Part shown: piece by piece, positions 37,587-46,491 of the stretch
Layout of the letters: each line of letters starts with the position of its first letter
Position numbering within the stretch: position 1 is the stretch's first letter
DNA from: JAEXOD01 sp964652025
GTDB taxonomy: Bacteria; Bacteroidota; Ignavibacteria; Ignavibacteriales; Melioribacteraceae
NCBI GenBank assembly: GCA_964652025.1
Contig: CAZYZX010000001.1
Location: forward strand, 434,001-498,000
DNA: 64,000 bases
Direction: 5' to 3'
Position numbers and translations under genes: made by a program
The notes under the pieces: generated by a model
What the model was told of the DNA's origin: nothing
The model's database searches: none
Seen by the model: only the letters and a program-made list of their open reading frames with translations

Positions 37587-38000
37587 TTACGGTTTTAAAA
37601 GAGTAGAGTAATTTATACGACGAGCATCAGCACGACGTAATTTCTGCTGTACATCTGTTACAATACCCATGCTACTATTTTTATCAATTCTAAGAGAAAC
37701 AATTACTTGAGGTAATTGAACTCTTTTATTGTACATTATATCTTGAATTTCATCAAGCTTAACAATAGCATCATTCAATTGTATTCTTTCGTCTCTACCA
37801 ATCCATAAATAAATTACTAAACGCTTATTTTCAATTTTTTCAATTGCTTTAGCCTCTGGTAACTTATACTGAACCAATACGTCTACTTCACGCAAAGTTG
37901 TAGTAACCATGAAGAATAACAATAGAATGAAGATAATATCCGAAAGTGATGCAGTTGGAATTGCTGCCTTTGCATTAGCTCTTCTTTTTTGAAATTTCAT
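37587..38000 (-). CDS. exbD: ExbD/TolR family motor subunit (second copy)
   Basis: 137 residues: one N-terminal membrane segment with the proton-relay Asp in TASLSDIIFILLLFFMVTTT, then a periplasmic domain (LPEAKAIEKIENKRLV; KNSSMGIVTDVQQKLRRADA). Part of the ExbB-ExbD energy-coupling motor in the inner membrane. Distinct from the first ExbD, so the two may form a mixed stator or serve different partners. No TonB in the window. Confidence 0.92.
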   Translation of the reverse strand: MKFQKRRANAKAAIPTASLSDIIFILLLFFMVTTTLREVDVLVQYKLPEAKAIEKIENKRLVIYLWIGRDERIQLNDAIVKLDEIQDIMYNKRVQLPQVIVSLRIDKNSSMGIVTDVQQKLRRADARRINYSTLLKP

Positions 38001-38016
38001 GTCATTTCCTCAATAA

Positions 38017-38556
38017 TTACTTTTTTATTTGTTCAGGTTCAGCAATAGAGATAATAATAGGAATCTCATCTCTTAATTCTTGAGTTTCATTTTCATCAAG
38101 GTCTATAACCTTTTTGCCAAATTTTCCGCGTGCATATTCTTCACGAACCTGGAAATAAGCACCTTTCACTTGGTCTAATGCTTCGATATACAAATTATAA
38201 TTTGTTTTTCTATCAGTTTTAACCGAAACTACTAATTTTTTATTCTTTGGTAAGCCAATTTTCGATTTAATTTTTTCAACCAAATTTTGTTGAATTTGAG
38301 GAATAGAGATTATATCTCCATTCAAAAGTACGTCACCATTTTCGTTAATTAATAAAGCTGCCAATCTATCTTTAGATAATGGCACTACTTCTGCTTGTTC
38401 AGGTGGAATGTATTCCGGTAAGGTCAAACCAATCCCTGTATCTACGTCGATAACCGTAGAAACTAGGAAGAACAGTAACAGAAGAAACGAAATATCGGAC
38501 ATACTACTGGTTGGAATTTCAGGATCCGGTCTTTGTTTTTTCTTAATCTTTACCAT
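38017..38556 (-). CDS. exbD: ExbD/TolR family motor subunit (first copy)
   Basis: 179 residues. TM segment with Asp in SSMSDISFLLLLFFLVSTVI, then TGIGLTLPEYIPPEQAEV and a periplasmic domain (KLVVSVKTDRKTNYNLYIEALDQ is a typical part). Longer than the second copy by a C-terminal extension that ends EIPIIISIAEPEQIKK. Lies 28 bases after exbB and 16 before the second exbD. Confidence 0.92.
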   Translation of the reverse strand: MVKIKKKQRPDPEIPTSSMSDISFLLLLFFLVSTVIDVDTGIGLTLPEYIPPEQAEVVPLSKDRLAALLINENGDVLLNGDIISIPQIQQNLVEKIKSKIGLPKNKKLVVSVKTDRKTNYNLYIEALDQVKGAYFQVREEYARGKFGKKVIDLDENETQELRDEIPIIISIAEPEQIKK

Positions 38557-38584
38557 ATTAATTTTATTCTCTATTAATTAATAA

Positions 38585-39271
38585 TTATTTTTTGTTCATT
38601 TCATATAAAGCATCAATTAATTCAATTGAGCTTTCTTCCATATCAACAACTATTTTATCAATTTTAGAAATGAAATAATTGTAAAGAACTTGTAAAATCA
38701 TAGCTACTATTAGACCGAATAAAGTAGTTAATAACGCAACTGCAATACCGGTTGCAACAATAGAAGGAGATATTTGGTTTGCTTCTGCAATAGCATCAAA
38801 TGCTTCAACCATACCTTGTACTGTACCAGTAAATCCTAACATTGGTGCTAATGCTATAAAAGTAGTAATCCAAATCATACCTTTTTCTAAGAAAGACATT
38901 TCAATTGCGCCATAAGCCATAATTGCTTTTTCTGCAGCTTCAACGCCTTCATGTGCTCTTAATAATCCAGCATGGAATACACTTGCAATAGAGCCACGAG
39001 AATTTTCGCAAACTTTAATTGCAGCTTCAACGCCACCATTTTTCAAAGCATCTTTTACCTGTACAATAAATTTCTTAGAATTTATATTTGCACGGGTTAA
39101 TGTCCAAAATCTTTCTAAAGAAAAACCTAATCCAATTATTAAGCAACCCAATATTGGCCACATGAATGCACCACCAGCTACAAATTTTTGCTGTAATACG
39201 GTCAAAATACCAGTATCATTAGCTTGTGCAAATAAATAAGTAATAAATCCCATAATTGATGTTAGTTGCAT
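38585..39271 (-). CDS. exbB: MotA/TolQ/ExbB proton-channel protein
   Basis: 228 residues. Three membrane segments: about 38-55, 135-155 and 165-190. Signature GMIWITTFIALAPMLGFTGT, then VQGMVEAFDAIAE and the channel segment ATGIAVALLTTLFGLIVAM. Supplies proton-motive energy to TonB- or Tol-type systems with the ExbD subunits. SD CGGAGG precedes the ATG and a strong promoter lies 70 bases upstream. Confidence 0.95.
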   Translation of the reverse strand: MQLTSIMGFITYLFAQANDTGILTVLQQKFVAGGAFMWPILGCLIIGLGFSLERFWTLTRANINSKKFIVQVKDALKNGGVEAAIKVCENSRGSIASVFHAGLLRAHEGVEAAEKAIMAYGAIEMSFLEKGMIWITTFIALAPMLGFTGTVQGMVEAFDAIAEANQISPSIVATGIAVALLTTLFGLIVAMILQVLYNYFISKIDKIVVDMEESSIELIDALYEMNKK

Positions 39272-39342
39272 AAAGAATAACCTCCGAAATTATTTTTTTA
39301 TTTTTGTTTCTAATTTAATAAAATTTATAAAATCATTTAGTA

Positions 39343-39371
39343 ACATTAACGATTTCATAAAAAAAAGTCAA
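39343..39371 (-). promoter_or_regulatory. Candidate sigma70-type promoter of exbB operon
   Basis: On the minus strand TTGACT (39366-39371), a 17-base spacer and TAATGT (39343-39348). The exbB ATG is 72 bases downstream. The flanking sequence ATCGTTAATGT closely matches the aldehyde dehydrogenase promoter at 54929-54957. The rest of the 193-base gap is T/A-rich with no gene. Confidence 0.6.
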
Positions 39372-39464
39372 TAAATAAATTTTTGTTTTTAATCTTTTTT
39401 TTGTTTTTTTATAAATATTTTTTTTTAGATTTTAAACATAACAACTTTTTTACAAATTTTATAA

Positions 39465-40484
39465 TTATTTAATACTTTTTAACAAAAATTTTGCAAATAT
39501 TGGGTAGTGGTCACTAAATCCTCCTAAATATTTTTTACCTCCAAATGATGGTATTGAAGAACCTTTATATTTACCTTCTTTTGTTATCATATAATCTGGC
39601 TTAAATATACCAAATGAATTTTCAACATAACTAATGTAATTATTTGAACTATTGTATAAATCTTTGCTTATTATCATTTGGTCTATCATATTCCAAGCCC
39701 CCCTATATAAGTATGTGCCTTCTCCTTGTTCCTTTAAATTATAAGATAAATTTAATAGTTTTATATTTTTATTATTATAGTTGGTAATATCTTTGGCATT
39801 TAGAATTTCTAATATAGATTTATTACTAGGTTCGTCATTAAAATCCCCTATTATAATTAAGTTATTATATTCGGAATTATTTAGTTCGTTTAACAATGTT
39901 TTTGCTGCTTCTAATCTATATCTCTCAGAAGCATCTTCCCCTCCTCTTCTAGAAGGCCAGTGGTTTACATAAATTGTAATTTCTTTTTTGGGTTTAAATT
40001 GAATAAATTCTAACTCTACTTTTAATATATACCTAGTTTCAGAATGAAGAGAATCTAATTTTATGTGTAAAGGTTTTAATTGTTTCAGATTAAATAAGTT
40101 AGTATCATAAATTAAAGCATTATCAATCCCTCTAGGGTCTAAACTTTCGATGTGTGCTATACCATACTTTTTATTAAGGTTATTTACTAAGTCACTTAAA
40201 ACATTTAAATTCTCAATTTCTATTAGCCCCAATATATCGGGTCCTTTTTGATCATTCATATCATTTATAACTTTTGCCAAATTTTTTATTTTATGTATGT
40301 ATTTTTCTGTGTTCCAATTTGATTCTGAATTGGGTAAAAATTCAGAATCATCCTTTTGTGGGTTATCAAGTGTATCAAATAAATTTTCCACATTCCAAGA
40401 AGCAACGTATATAATTTTATCTTGTTGAGCATAATTTATATTGATGTAAAAAACAAAAAGCACTAAAATTAATTTTTTTATCAT
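39465..40484 (-). CDS. Exported endonuclease/exonuclease/phosphatase-family protein
   Basis: 339 residues with signal peptide (MIKKLILVLFVFYININYA). EEP-superfamily motifs: ASWNVENLFDTLD at the start, LGLIEIENLNVL, HWPSRRGGEDASERYR, GDFNDEPSN and SDHYPIFAKF. This pattern is seen in extracellular nucleases and in phosphatases of the family; the substrate is not determined. It is divergent from polA with 73 bases between. Confidence 0.85.
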   Translation of the reverse strand: MIKKLILVLFVFYININYAQQDKIIYVASWNVENLFDTLDNPQKDDSEFLPNSESNWNTEKYIHKIKNLAKVINDMNDQKGPDILGLIEIENLNVLSDLVNNLNKKYGIAHIESLDPRGIDNALIYDTNLFNLKQLKPLHIKLDSLHSETRYILKVELEFIQFKPKKEITIYVNHWPSRRGGEDASERYRLEAAKTLLNELNNSEYNNLIIIGDFNDEPSNKSILEILNAKDITNYNNKNIKLLNLSYNLKEQGEGTYLYRGAWNMIDQMIISKDLYNSSNNYISYVENSFGIFKPDYMITKEGKYKGSSIPSFGGKKYLGGFSDHYPIFAKFLLKSIK

Positions 40485-40505
40485 ATTTAACTCTATTTTG
40501 TTATA

Positions 40506-40534
40506 TTGTACTTTTAAATAATAATTGCTAATAT
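40506..40534 (+). promoter_or_regulatory. Candidate promoter of polA
   Basis: TTGTAC (40506-40511), exactly 17 bases, then TAATAT (40529-40534), 23 bases before the polA ATG, with AAAGG as SD between. The only break on the strand switch from the minus EEP gene to the plus polA. Confidence 0.6.
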
Positions 40535-40557
40535 AATAATAAAGGTTTAATAATAAA

Positions 40558-43344
40558 ATGAAAAAACTTGTTCTTATAGATGGAATGGCATTGGTTTTTA
40601 AGGCGTTCTTTGCTTTTATACGTAATCCTTTATCTAATTCTAAGGGTGAACCAACTTCAGCTGTATATGGATTTCTAAATCAATTATTTAAAATTATAGA
40701 GGATACAAAACCAGATTATATAGGTGTTGCTTTAGATTCTAAGGAACCCACTTTTAGACATGAAATATTTCCGCAATATAAATCTAATCGAGATGTTTTC
40801 CCAGAAGATTTGGTACCTCAATTAGAACGTGTTCAACAATTTATAAATGCATTAAATATCCCTATATTTAGGTTATCAGGCTTTGAAGCGGATGATATAA
40901 TAGGAACTATTCTAAGTAAGACTGCTAAAGATGGTATTCTTTCTTATGCATTAACACCTGATAAAGATTTTATGCAAATAATTGATAAAAATTTATATGT
41001 TATAAAGCCTACAAAAAATAATGATGAATTGGTTTTATATGACGAGGCTAAAGTTGTTGAAGAATATGGGTTTATGCCGATTTATATGATAGATTATCTA
41101 TCTTTAGTAGGTGATTCTTCGGACTATATACCTGGTGTTAAAGGCATTGGTCCAGTAGCAGCTAAAGAGCTTATAAAATCATTTGGTACAATAGAAAACA
41201 TCTATCAAAACATTGAAAATATTTCCAAAAAGGCTATAGTACAAAAACTAATTGATGGAAAAGACAATGCTTTTTTATCCAAAAAATTAGCTGCTATTAA
41301 CTTAAATGTTCCTATTGAATATAATCTAGAGAAATTAAAATTTACGCAACCAAATTTCATAGCTTTAAATAAACTAATTGATGAACTTGAACTAAAATCT
41401 CTTCATAAAAAAGTAGAGAAAATATTCGGTTCAAATATCAAAGAGCAAGCTAAGAATGAAGTAGTTGAATCAGAATTAAACGAAACTAAATTAAATGGTT
41501 TTAATGAATTTGATAAATCAAAAGTTGAATATTTATTAATTACAAATTATGAAGATGCTAAAGAATTATTAAAAAAATTAGAAAAACAATCATTATTTGT
41601 TTTTGATACTGAAACTGATTCATTAGATACATTTACTCTTAATTTAGCGGGAATTAGCTTTTGCTTTGAACCTAATTCTGCTTATTATATAGCAATTAAA
41701 CCCAATATAGAACAGGATGACCTATTTTCTAATGTAAAAAATTATCCGGGTATAACGGTTAGTGAATTTACTAATTTATTTAAAACGTTATTTGAAGATG
41801 ATACAATAAAAAAAGTTTGTCAAAACGCAAAATTTGATATAGCAGTTTTAGATAAATATGGAATAAATGTTAAAGGGCTGTTTTTTGATACTATGCTTGC
41901 TTCGTATGTGTTAGATCCAGACCAAAAACATAATATGGATGATTTAAGTAAAAATTATCTTAATTACTCCCCTATTCCCTTATCCTCGTTAATTGGCGAA
42001 AAAAAAGAAGCTGAGAAAATATTTGATGTTGATGTTAAATTATTATCAGATTATTCCTGTGAGGATGCTGATATCACTTTTAGGCTTTATAAAATATTGG
42101 AAAATCAATTAGCAGGAACAAAGATGGATTTTGTAGCAAGGCAAATTGAATTTCCTTTAGTTTACGTTTTGTATGATATGGAAAAAACAGGTGTTAACAT
42201 TAATATTCAAGTACTAAAAGAATTAAGTTCTCAAATGGAAAAAGAGATTAATACATTAGTTGAAAAAATTTATGAAGCTGCTGGAGAAACATTTAATATT
42301 AATTCAACCAAACAACTTCAATATATCTTATTTGAAAAATTAAATTTAGGTCTTACCAGAAAAACAAAAACAGGTTATTCAACAGATGCCCAATCATTAG
42401 AACAGCTTAAAGGAGAACATCCTATTATAGATTTAATTTCCGAGTACAGAGAAATTTCAAAATTAAAATCTACTTATGTAGATGCATTGCCTAAGTTAGT
42501 TAATCCAGTAACTAAAAGATTGCATACAACATTCAATCAAACTGTCGCTTCAACTGGTAGATTATCTAGCTTAAATCCAAATTTACAAAATATACCTATT
42601 AGAGGTGAGTTAGGTAAAGAAATACGCAAGGCTTTTATACCGGCTAATGATAATATTTTAGTTTGTGCAGATTACAATCAAATTGAATTACGTATAATGG
42701 CAAGTATAAGTAAAGACCCAAATTTATTACAAGCTTTTAACACAGGTGTTGATATTCATACGCGAACTGCGGAATTAATTTTTGGATTGTCGAAAGATCA
42801 AATTAGTAGTGATATGAGAAGAAAAGCTAAGGAAGTAAATTTTGGGATACTTTATGGAATTGGTGCATTTGGACTAAAAAATAGACTTCAAATTACACAA
42901 ACACATGCTAAAGAAATTATAGATAATTATTTTATTACATTCCCTAACGTTAAGAATTTTATGGAAGAAATGATAAGTTTTGCTCAAAAAAATGGTTATG
43001 CGGAAACTATTTCTGGACGGCGTAGATATTTAAAGAATATTAATAGTCAAAATAAAACACTAAGACAATTTGAAGAACGAGTTGCAATTAATATGCCAAT
43101 ACAAGGCACTGCTGCAGATATGATAAAATTGGCAATGATTAAAATTTACAGTGAATTTAATTCAAGAAATCTTAAAAGTAAAATGATACTACAAGTTCAT
43201 GATGAATTAATTTTTGATACATATGAAGATGAAATAGACGTTGTTAAATCTATTGTTAAAGAAAGTATGGAAAACGCTTTAAAGCTTGAAGTACCTATTG
43301 AAGTATCTATTGGAGTTGGTACAAATTGGTTAGAAGCTCATTAA
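40558..43344 (+). CDS. polA: DNA polymerase I
   Basis: 928 residues, full length. 5'-3' exonuclease domain (1-290; LIDGMALVFKAFFAFIRNP, DDIIGTI, GVKGIGPVAAKELI), 3'-5' exonuclease domain (about 340-520) with FDTETDSLD, CQNAKFDIAVLDKYGI and CEDADITF retained, and polymerase A domain (540-928) with ADYNQIELRIMA, RRKAKEVNFGILYGIGAFGL, INMPIQGTAADMIKLAM and QVHDELIF. The three exonuclease acidic sites appear intact, so proofreading is probable. First gene of the plus-strand block. Confidence 0.98.
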   Translation: MKKLVLIDGMALVFKAFFAFIRNPLSNSKGEPTSAVYGFLNQLFKIIEDTKPDYIGVALDSKEPTFRHEIFPQYKSNRDVFPEDLVPQLERVQQFINALNIPIFRLSGFEADDIIGTILSKTAKDGILSYALTPDKDFMQIIDKNLYVIKPTKNNDELVLYDEAKVVEEYGFMPIYMIDYLSLVGDSSDYIPGVKGIGPVAAKELIKSFGTIENIYQNIENISKKAIVQKLIDGKDNAFLSKKLAAINLNVPIEYNLEKLKFTQPNFIALNKLIDELELKSLHKKVEKIFGSNIKEQAKNEVVESELNETKLNGFNEFDKSKVEYLLITNYEDAKELLKKLEKQSLFVFDTETDSLDTFTLNLAGISFCFEPNSAYYIAIKPNIEQDDLFSNVKNYPGITVSEFTNLFKTLFEDDTIKKVCQNAKFDIAVLDKYGINVKGLFFDTMLASYVLDPDQKHNMDDLSKNYLNYSPIPLSSLIGEKKEAEKIFDVDVKLLSDYSCEDADITFRLYKILENQLAGTKMDFVARQIEFPLVYVLYDMEKTGVNINIQVLKELSSQMEKEINTLVEKIYEAAGETFNINSTKQLQYILFEKLNLGLTRKTKTGYSTDAQSLEQLKGEHPIIDLISEYREISKLKSTYVDALPKLVNPVTKRLHTTFNQTVASTGRLSSLNPNLQNIPIRGELGKEIRKAFIPANDNILVCADYNQIELRIMASISKDPNLLQAFNTGVDIHTRTAELIFGLSKDQISSDMRRKAKEVNFGILYGIGAFGLKNRLQITQTHAKEIIDNYFITFPNVKNFMEEMISFAQKNGYAETISGRRRYLKNINSQNKTLRQFEERVAINMPIQGTAADMIKLAMIKIYSEFNSRNLKSKMILQVHDELIFDTYEDEIDVVKSIVKESMENALKLEVPIEVSIGVGTNWLEAH

Positions 43345-43421
43345 TTTTTTTTTGTTTTTTTTCTTATTTTTAATTAGTATATTTATTTTATCAATCATTA
43401 AAAAAGTATGGGAGGTATTTA

Positions 43422-44030
43422 ATGTATCAAAAAGTAAGAAGAAGTTTTGTTTTAGTAATTTCTTTGTTTTTAGTTTTTGGTTGTGGTCAATCTACAACAG
43501 TAACTAGAATTGCAACAGATCAAGTAGTAGATTTGAGTGGAAGATGGAATGATACTGATAGTAGATTAACAGCAGAGCAAATGATTAATGGATTATTAGA
43601 TAGGCCTTGGGATGATGAATTCCAAACACAAAATGGTAGAAAACCTGCTGTAATTGTAGGAACTATTCGTAACTTAAGTTCAGAACATATTGAAACAGGT
43701 ATTTTTATTAAAGATATTGAAAGAGAATTAGTTAATAGTGGTAGAGTTAAATTTGTTGCAAGCAAAGAAGAACGTCAAGAAATTAGAGATGAAAGGTTAG
43801 ATCAACAAAGTTATGCAACAGAAGAAACAGCAAAAAGTATTGCAAATGAAACAGGTGCAGATTTTATGTTAAAAGGAAGCATTAAAAGTCAAACTGATGC
43901 TGTTGATGGTCAACAGGTAAAATTTTATCAAGTTGATTTAGAACTTATCAATTTGGAAAATAACGAAAAAGTTTGGATGGATAGTAAAAAAATTAAAAAA
44001 ACAGTAGAGAAATCTAGTACAAAATGGTAA
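43422..44030 (+). CDS. LpoB-like lipoprotein
   Basis: 202 residues. Lipobox ending at Cys21 (LFLVFGC). The C-terminal domain (about 50-195) resembles LpoB, the outer-membrane activator of PBP1b in enterobacteria: VVDLSGRWNDTDSRLTAEQM, AVIVGTIRNLSSEHIE, IEREL, GADFMLKGSIKSQTD and VDLELINLENNEKVW. Strong SD GGGAGG. Overlaps the next lipoprotein gene by 7 bases. In a non-enterobacterial genome the target synthase is unproven. Confidence 0.85.
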   Translation: MYQKVRRSFVLVISLFLVFGCGQSTTVTRIATDQVVDLSGRWNDTDSRLTAEQMINGLLDRPWDDEFQTQNGRKPAVIVGTIRNLSSEHIETGIFIKDIERELVNSGRVKFVASKEERQEIRDERLDQQSYATEETAKSIANETGADFMLKGSIKSQTDAVDGQQVKFYQVDLELINLENNEKVWMDSKKIKKTVEKSSTKW

Positions 44031-45439
44031 TTAATAGATTTGATTTTAAAAAGGGTTTAATTAAAGGCGCATTTATTCTTACATGCTGTTTTACTATTTT
44101 TACTTTTACTTCTTGTGGAAGTGTGAAAACAAATAAAGATCATTTTGTAAAAATAGATAAATTTGTTAATTCAAGAAGTTTTGACACTGCTGCTACTTAT
44201 TTAACTTCTGTAAAAGAAGAAAACTATGGCGAAAAGGACCGGGTTCTTTATTGGTTAGATTTGGGGCTGCTATATCATTATAAAGGTGACTTTGTAAATA
44301 GTAATTTAATGTTAGAAAATGCAGAAAGAGCGATTGAGGAGCTTTATACAAAAAGTATATCAAAAGGTGCTGCTTCCCTTTTGCTTAACGATAATGCTTT
44401 AGATTATTTTGGAGAAGATTACGAAGATATATACTTAAATGTCTTTAAGTGCATTAATTATATTTATTTAAACAAACGCGATGAGGCTTTTGTTGAAGTA
44501 AGAAGAATTAATGAAAAACTAACACTACTTGAAGATAAGTATGCAAAAATTTCTGAAGAGTATAATCAAAACGAAGATAGTAAAGTTAGTATAAAACCTG
44601 GTAAAACTAAATTTTACAATTCAGCATTAGGAAGGTTTTTATCTTATTTACTTTATCGGTCTGAAAACAACATTGATGGTGCTAGAATAGATAAGGAAAA
44701 AATAAGAGAAGCTTTTATTAATCAAGCTGATATTTATCCTTTTTACAATCCTTTAAACGATAGTACTTACACTATTCCAGACTCTCTTGCGGCTATTGAT
44801 TTAATTAGTTTTTATGGTAAAGGTCCAGAAAAATTTGCTAATGATTTAGTAGTACATACAGATGATAATTTGATTATCATTTATACTTCAGATGATATAA
44901 ATAAAAAACAATTTGATGTTATTAATTGGGATGGTGTTTCAAAGGGGTTGCACTTTAAGTTATCTTTACCAAGAATGGAAAAGAAATCTACTTCTGTTAC
45001 AAAAGTTGTTTTAGAACTAAATGGGAACGATATTGCAGAATTTAATAAGTTAGAAAGTATAGAAAATGTAGCTTTGGAAACATATAAGGTTAAAGAACCA
45101 ATTATTTATTTAAAATCTATTGCCAGAACGGTTATTAAAGCAATTATTAATGAAGCTACCAATAAGGAATTAGATAAACAAACTGGTGGTGGAATTATGG
45201 GATCTTTGACCAGAGCGATGACCGGTGCAATGTTAGATGCAACTGAAAATGCAGATTTACGCTTGTCAAGGTACTTCCCCGCTATTGCCTCAATTTCTGA
45301 GATTCAAGTTAAACCAGGAATTTATGATATTAAAGTTAAATATTATACAGGTAATCAGCTTGTTTTTGTTGATAATTTAGGAGCTAAAGAAATTAAATCT
45401 AATAATTTAAATCTTTTTAGATCCTTTTATTTAAATTAA
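44024..45439 (+). CDS. COG3014-type lipoprotein
   Basis: 471 residues with lipobox at Cys31 (FTFTSC). Tetratricopeptide-like helical N-terminal half (about 50-220: LGLLYHYKGDFVNSNLMLEN, INYIYLNKRDEAFVEVRRIN), then a beta/alpha C-terminal half with KSIARTVIKAIINEATNKEL and SLTRAMTGAMLDATENADLR and LSRYFPA. The pattern agrees with COG3014 family proteins, which are often linked with LpoB genes. Function unknown; probably an outer-membrane-anchored periplasmic scaffold. Confidence 0.8.
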   Translation: MVINRFDFKKGLIKGAFILTCCFTIFTFTSCGSVKTNKDHFVKIDKFVNSRSFDTAATYLTSVKEENYGEKDRVLYWLDLGLLYHYKGDFVNSNLMLENAERAIEELYTKSISKGAASLLLNDNALDYFGEDYEDIYLNVFKCINYIYLNKRDEAFVEVRRINEKLTLLEDKYAKISEEYNQNEDSKVSIKPGKTKFYNSALGRFLSYLLYRSENNIDGARIDKEKIREAFINQADIYPFYNPLNDSTYTIPDSLAAIDLISFYGKGPEKFANDLVVHTDDNLIIIYTSDDINKKQFDVINWDGVSKGLHFKLSLPRMEKKSTSVTKVVLELNGNDIAEFNKLESIENVALETYKVKEPIIYLKSIARTVIKAIINEATNKELDKQTGGGIMGSLTRAMTGAMLDATENADLRLSRYFPAIASISEIQVKPGIYDIKVKYYTGNQLVFVDNLGAKEIKSNNLNLFRSFYLN

Positions 45440-45457
45440 TTATATAGTGAGAATATA

Positions 45458-46462
45458 ATGCAAAAATTGGTAAAATTAGTTTTATTGCTTTTTGTTTTAA
45501 CAATAAGTAATATTAAAGCACAAAATTTACCTGAATGGATTAATAATCCATACTCTATTTATCCTGATATCAACTATTTAGTTGCTGTTGGTGAAGGAGA
45601 TACCAGAAAAGCTGCAGAAAACAATGCATTAAGTAATTTATCTTTAATCTTTAAATCTGACATAAAAGTTGATAATACCCAATTAGATAAGTATAATGAA
45701 CTTTTTGGTGATAAAGAATCTTTTCAACATCAATCCAATGTTACTAAAAAGGTTAATATTTCTGGTGGCCAAACTTTGTATAACGTTAAATTTGGTAATA
45801 CATTTACTAGTAATACAGGAAGAGTTTATATTATTGCTTTTATAGATAGAATGGAAACATCAGAAATTTACAATGAAAAAATTTCTAATAATTCATCAAA
45901 AGTCCAATATTTTTTAAACTTAGCTAATAAATCAGATGATATTTTATCTAAATATGCAGCTTTAAATGCTGCATATTTATTTGCTTTAGAAAATGAAAAA
46001 TTGATATCTCAACTTAAAATTATAAGTCCAGATTTTGGAAATTTAAAACCAAATTATAACTTTGATGAAATTAATAAGTCTACTATTGACGCTGCAAAAA
46101 AGATTTCTTTTAGTGTAAGTATTGAAAATGATAGCGATGAAAAAATTGAGTATTTAATTAAAGACTTAATTAATGATAAAAATTTTATTATTAATTCTAA
46201 TCCTTTGCTTATTATTAGTGGTAAAGTTGATTACGAAAAACTTGATTTACAAAGAAATGAAAAGTTTGTTAATTGGACTTTATTCTTAAATGTTCTTAAT
46301 AATAACAATGAAACTGTTTTAACATGTTCATTTAAAGGAAGAGAAGGCAGTGTTTCCTATGATGCTGCCCTATCAAGATGTATTAATGAAATTAGTAAAA
46401 AAATTAAAAATGACTTTAATAATAGATTAACAGAATTTTTTGATGGACTTGTAAAAAATTAA
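45458..46462 (+). CDS. LPP20-family exported protein
   Basis: 334 residues with a signal peptide (MQKLVKLVLLLFVLTISNIKA), no lipobox Cys. N-terminal LPP20 domain: PEWINNPYSIYPDINYLVAV and GEGDTRKAAENNALSNLSLI. The C-terminal half contains another alpha/beta section (ISGKVDYEKLDLQRNEKF, SYDAALSRCINEISKKIK). LPP20 proteins occur in Helicobacter and in flagellar gene sets of vibrios; here the gene belongs to the LpoB-COG3014 trio. Followed by a hairpin. Confidence 0.8.
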   Translation: MQKLVKLVLLLFVLTISNIKAQNLPEWINNPYSIYPDINYLVAVGEGDTRKAAENNALSNLSLIFKSDIKVDNTQLDKYNELFGDKESFQHQSNVTKKVNISGGQTLYNVKFGNTFTSNTGRVYIIAFIDRMETSEIYNEKISNNSSKVQYFLNLANKSDDILSKYAALNAAYLFALENEKLISQLKIISPDFGNLKPNYNFDEINKSTIDAAKKISFSVSIENDSDEKIEYLIKDLINDKNFIINSNPLLIISGKVDYEKLDLQRNEKFVNWTLFLNVLNNNNETVLTCSFKGREGSVSYDAALSRCINEISKKIKNDFNNRLTEFFDGLVKN

Positions 46463-46483
46463 AACCGTTTTTGTTACGGTTTT
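46461..46483 (+). terminator. Terminator after the LPP20 gene
   Basis: 7-bp stem AAACCGT / ACGGTTT with a TTTTGTT loop and a following TTTTAG. Ends the LpoB trio transcript. It overlaps the first codons of a longer frame for the permease, which argues that the permease starts at the ATG at 46492. Confidence 0.65.
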
Positions 46484-46491
46484 TAGTTACT

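Noticed and set aside
37090..37611. 173-residue plus-strand frame opposite yqeY and the exb terminator
   Set aside because: It lies antisense to yqeY, a recognised family with clear motifs, has a low-complexity Ser/Leu/Phe-rich translation and no SD; shadow of the real gene.
39380..39464. T-rich run as a possible terminator for the EEP gene or an sRNA
   Set aside because: No stem-loop; it only reflects local AT richness upstream of the exbB promoter.
46471..46491. Extra N-terminal residues (LRFLVTM) of the permease from an earlier TTG
   Set aside because: These codons lie inside the terminator hairpin of the preceding gene; ATG at 46492 is better.
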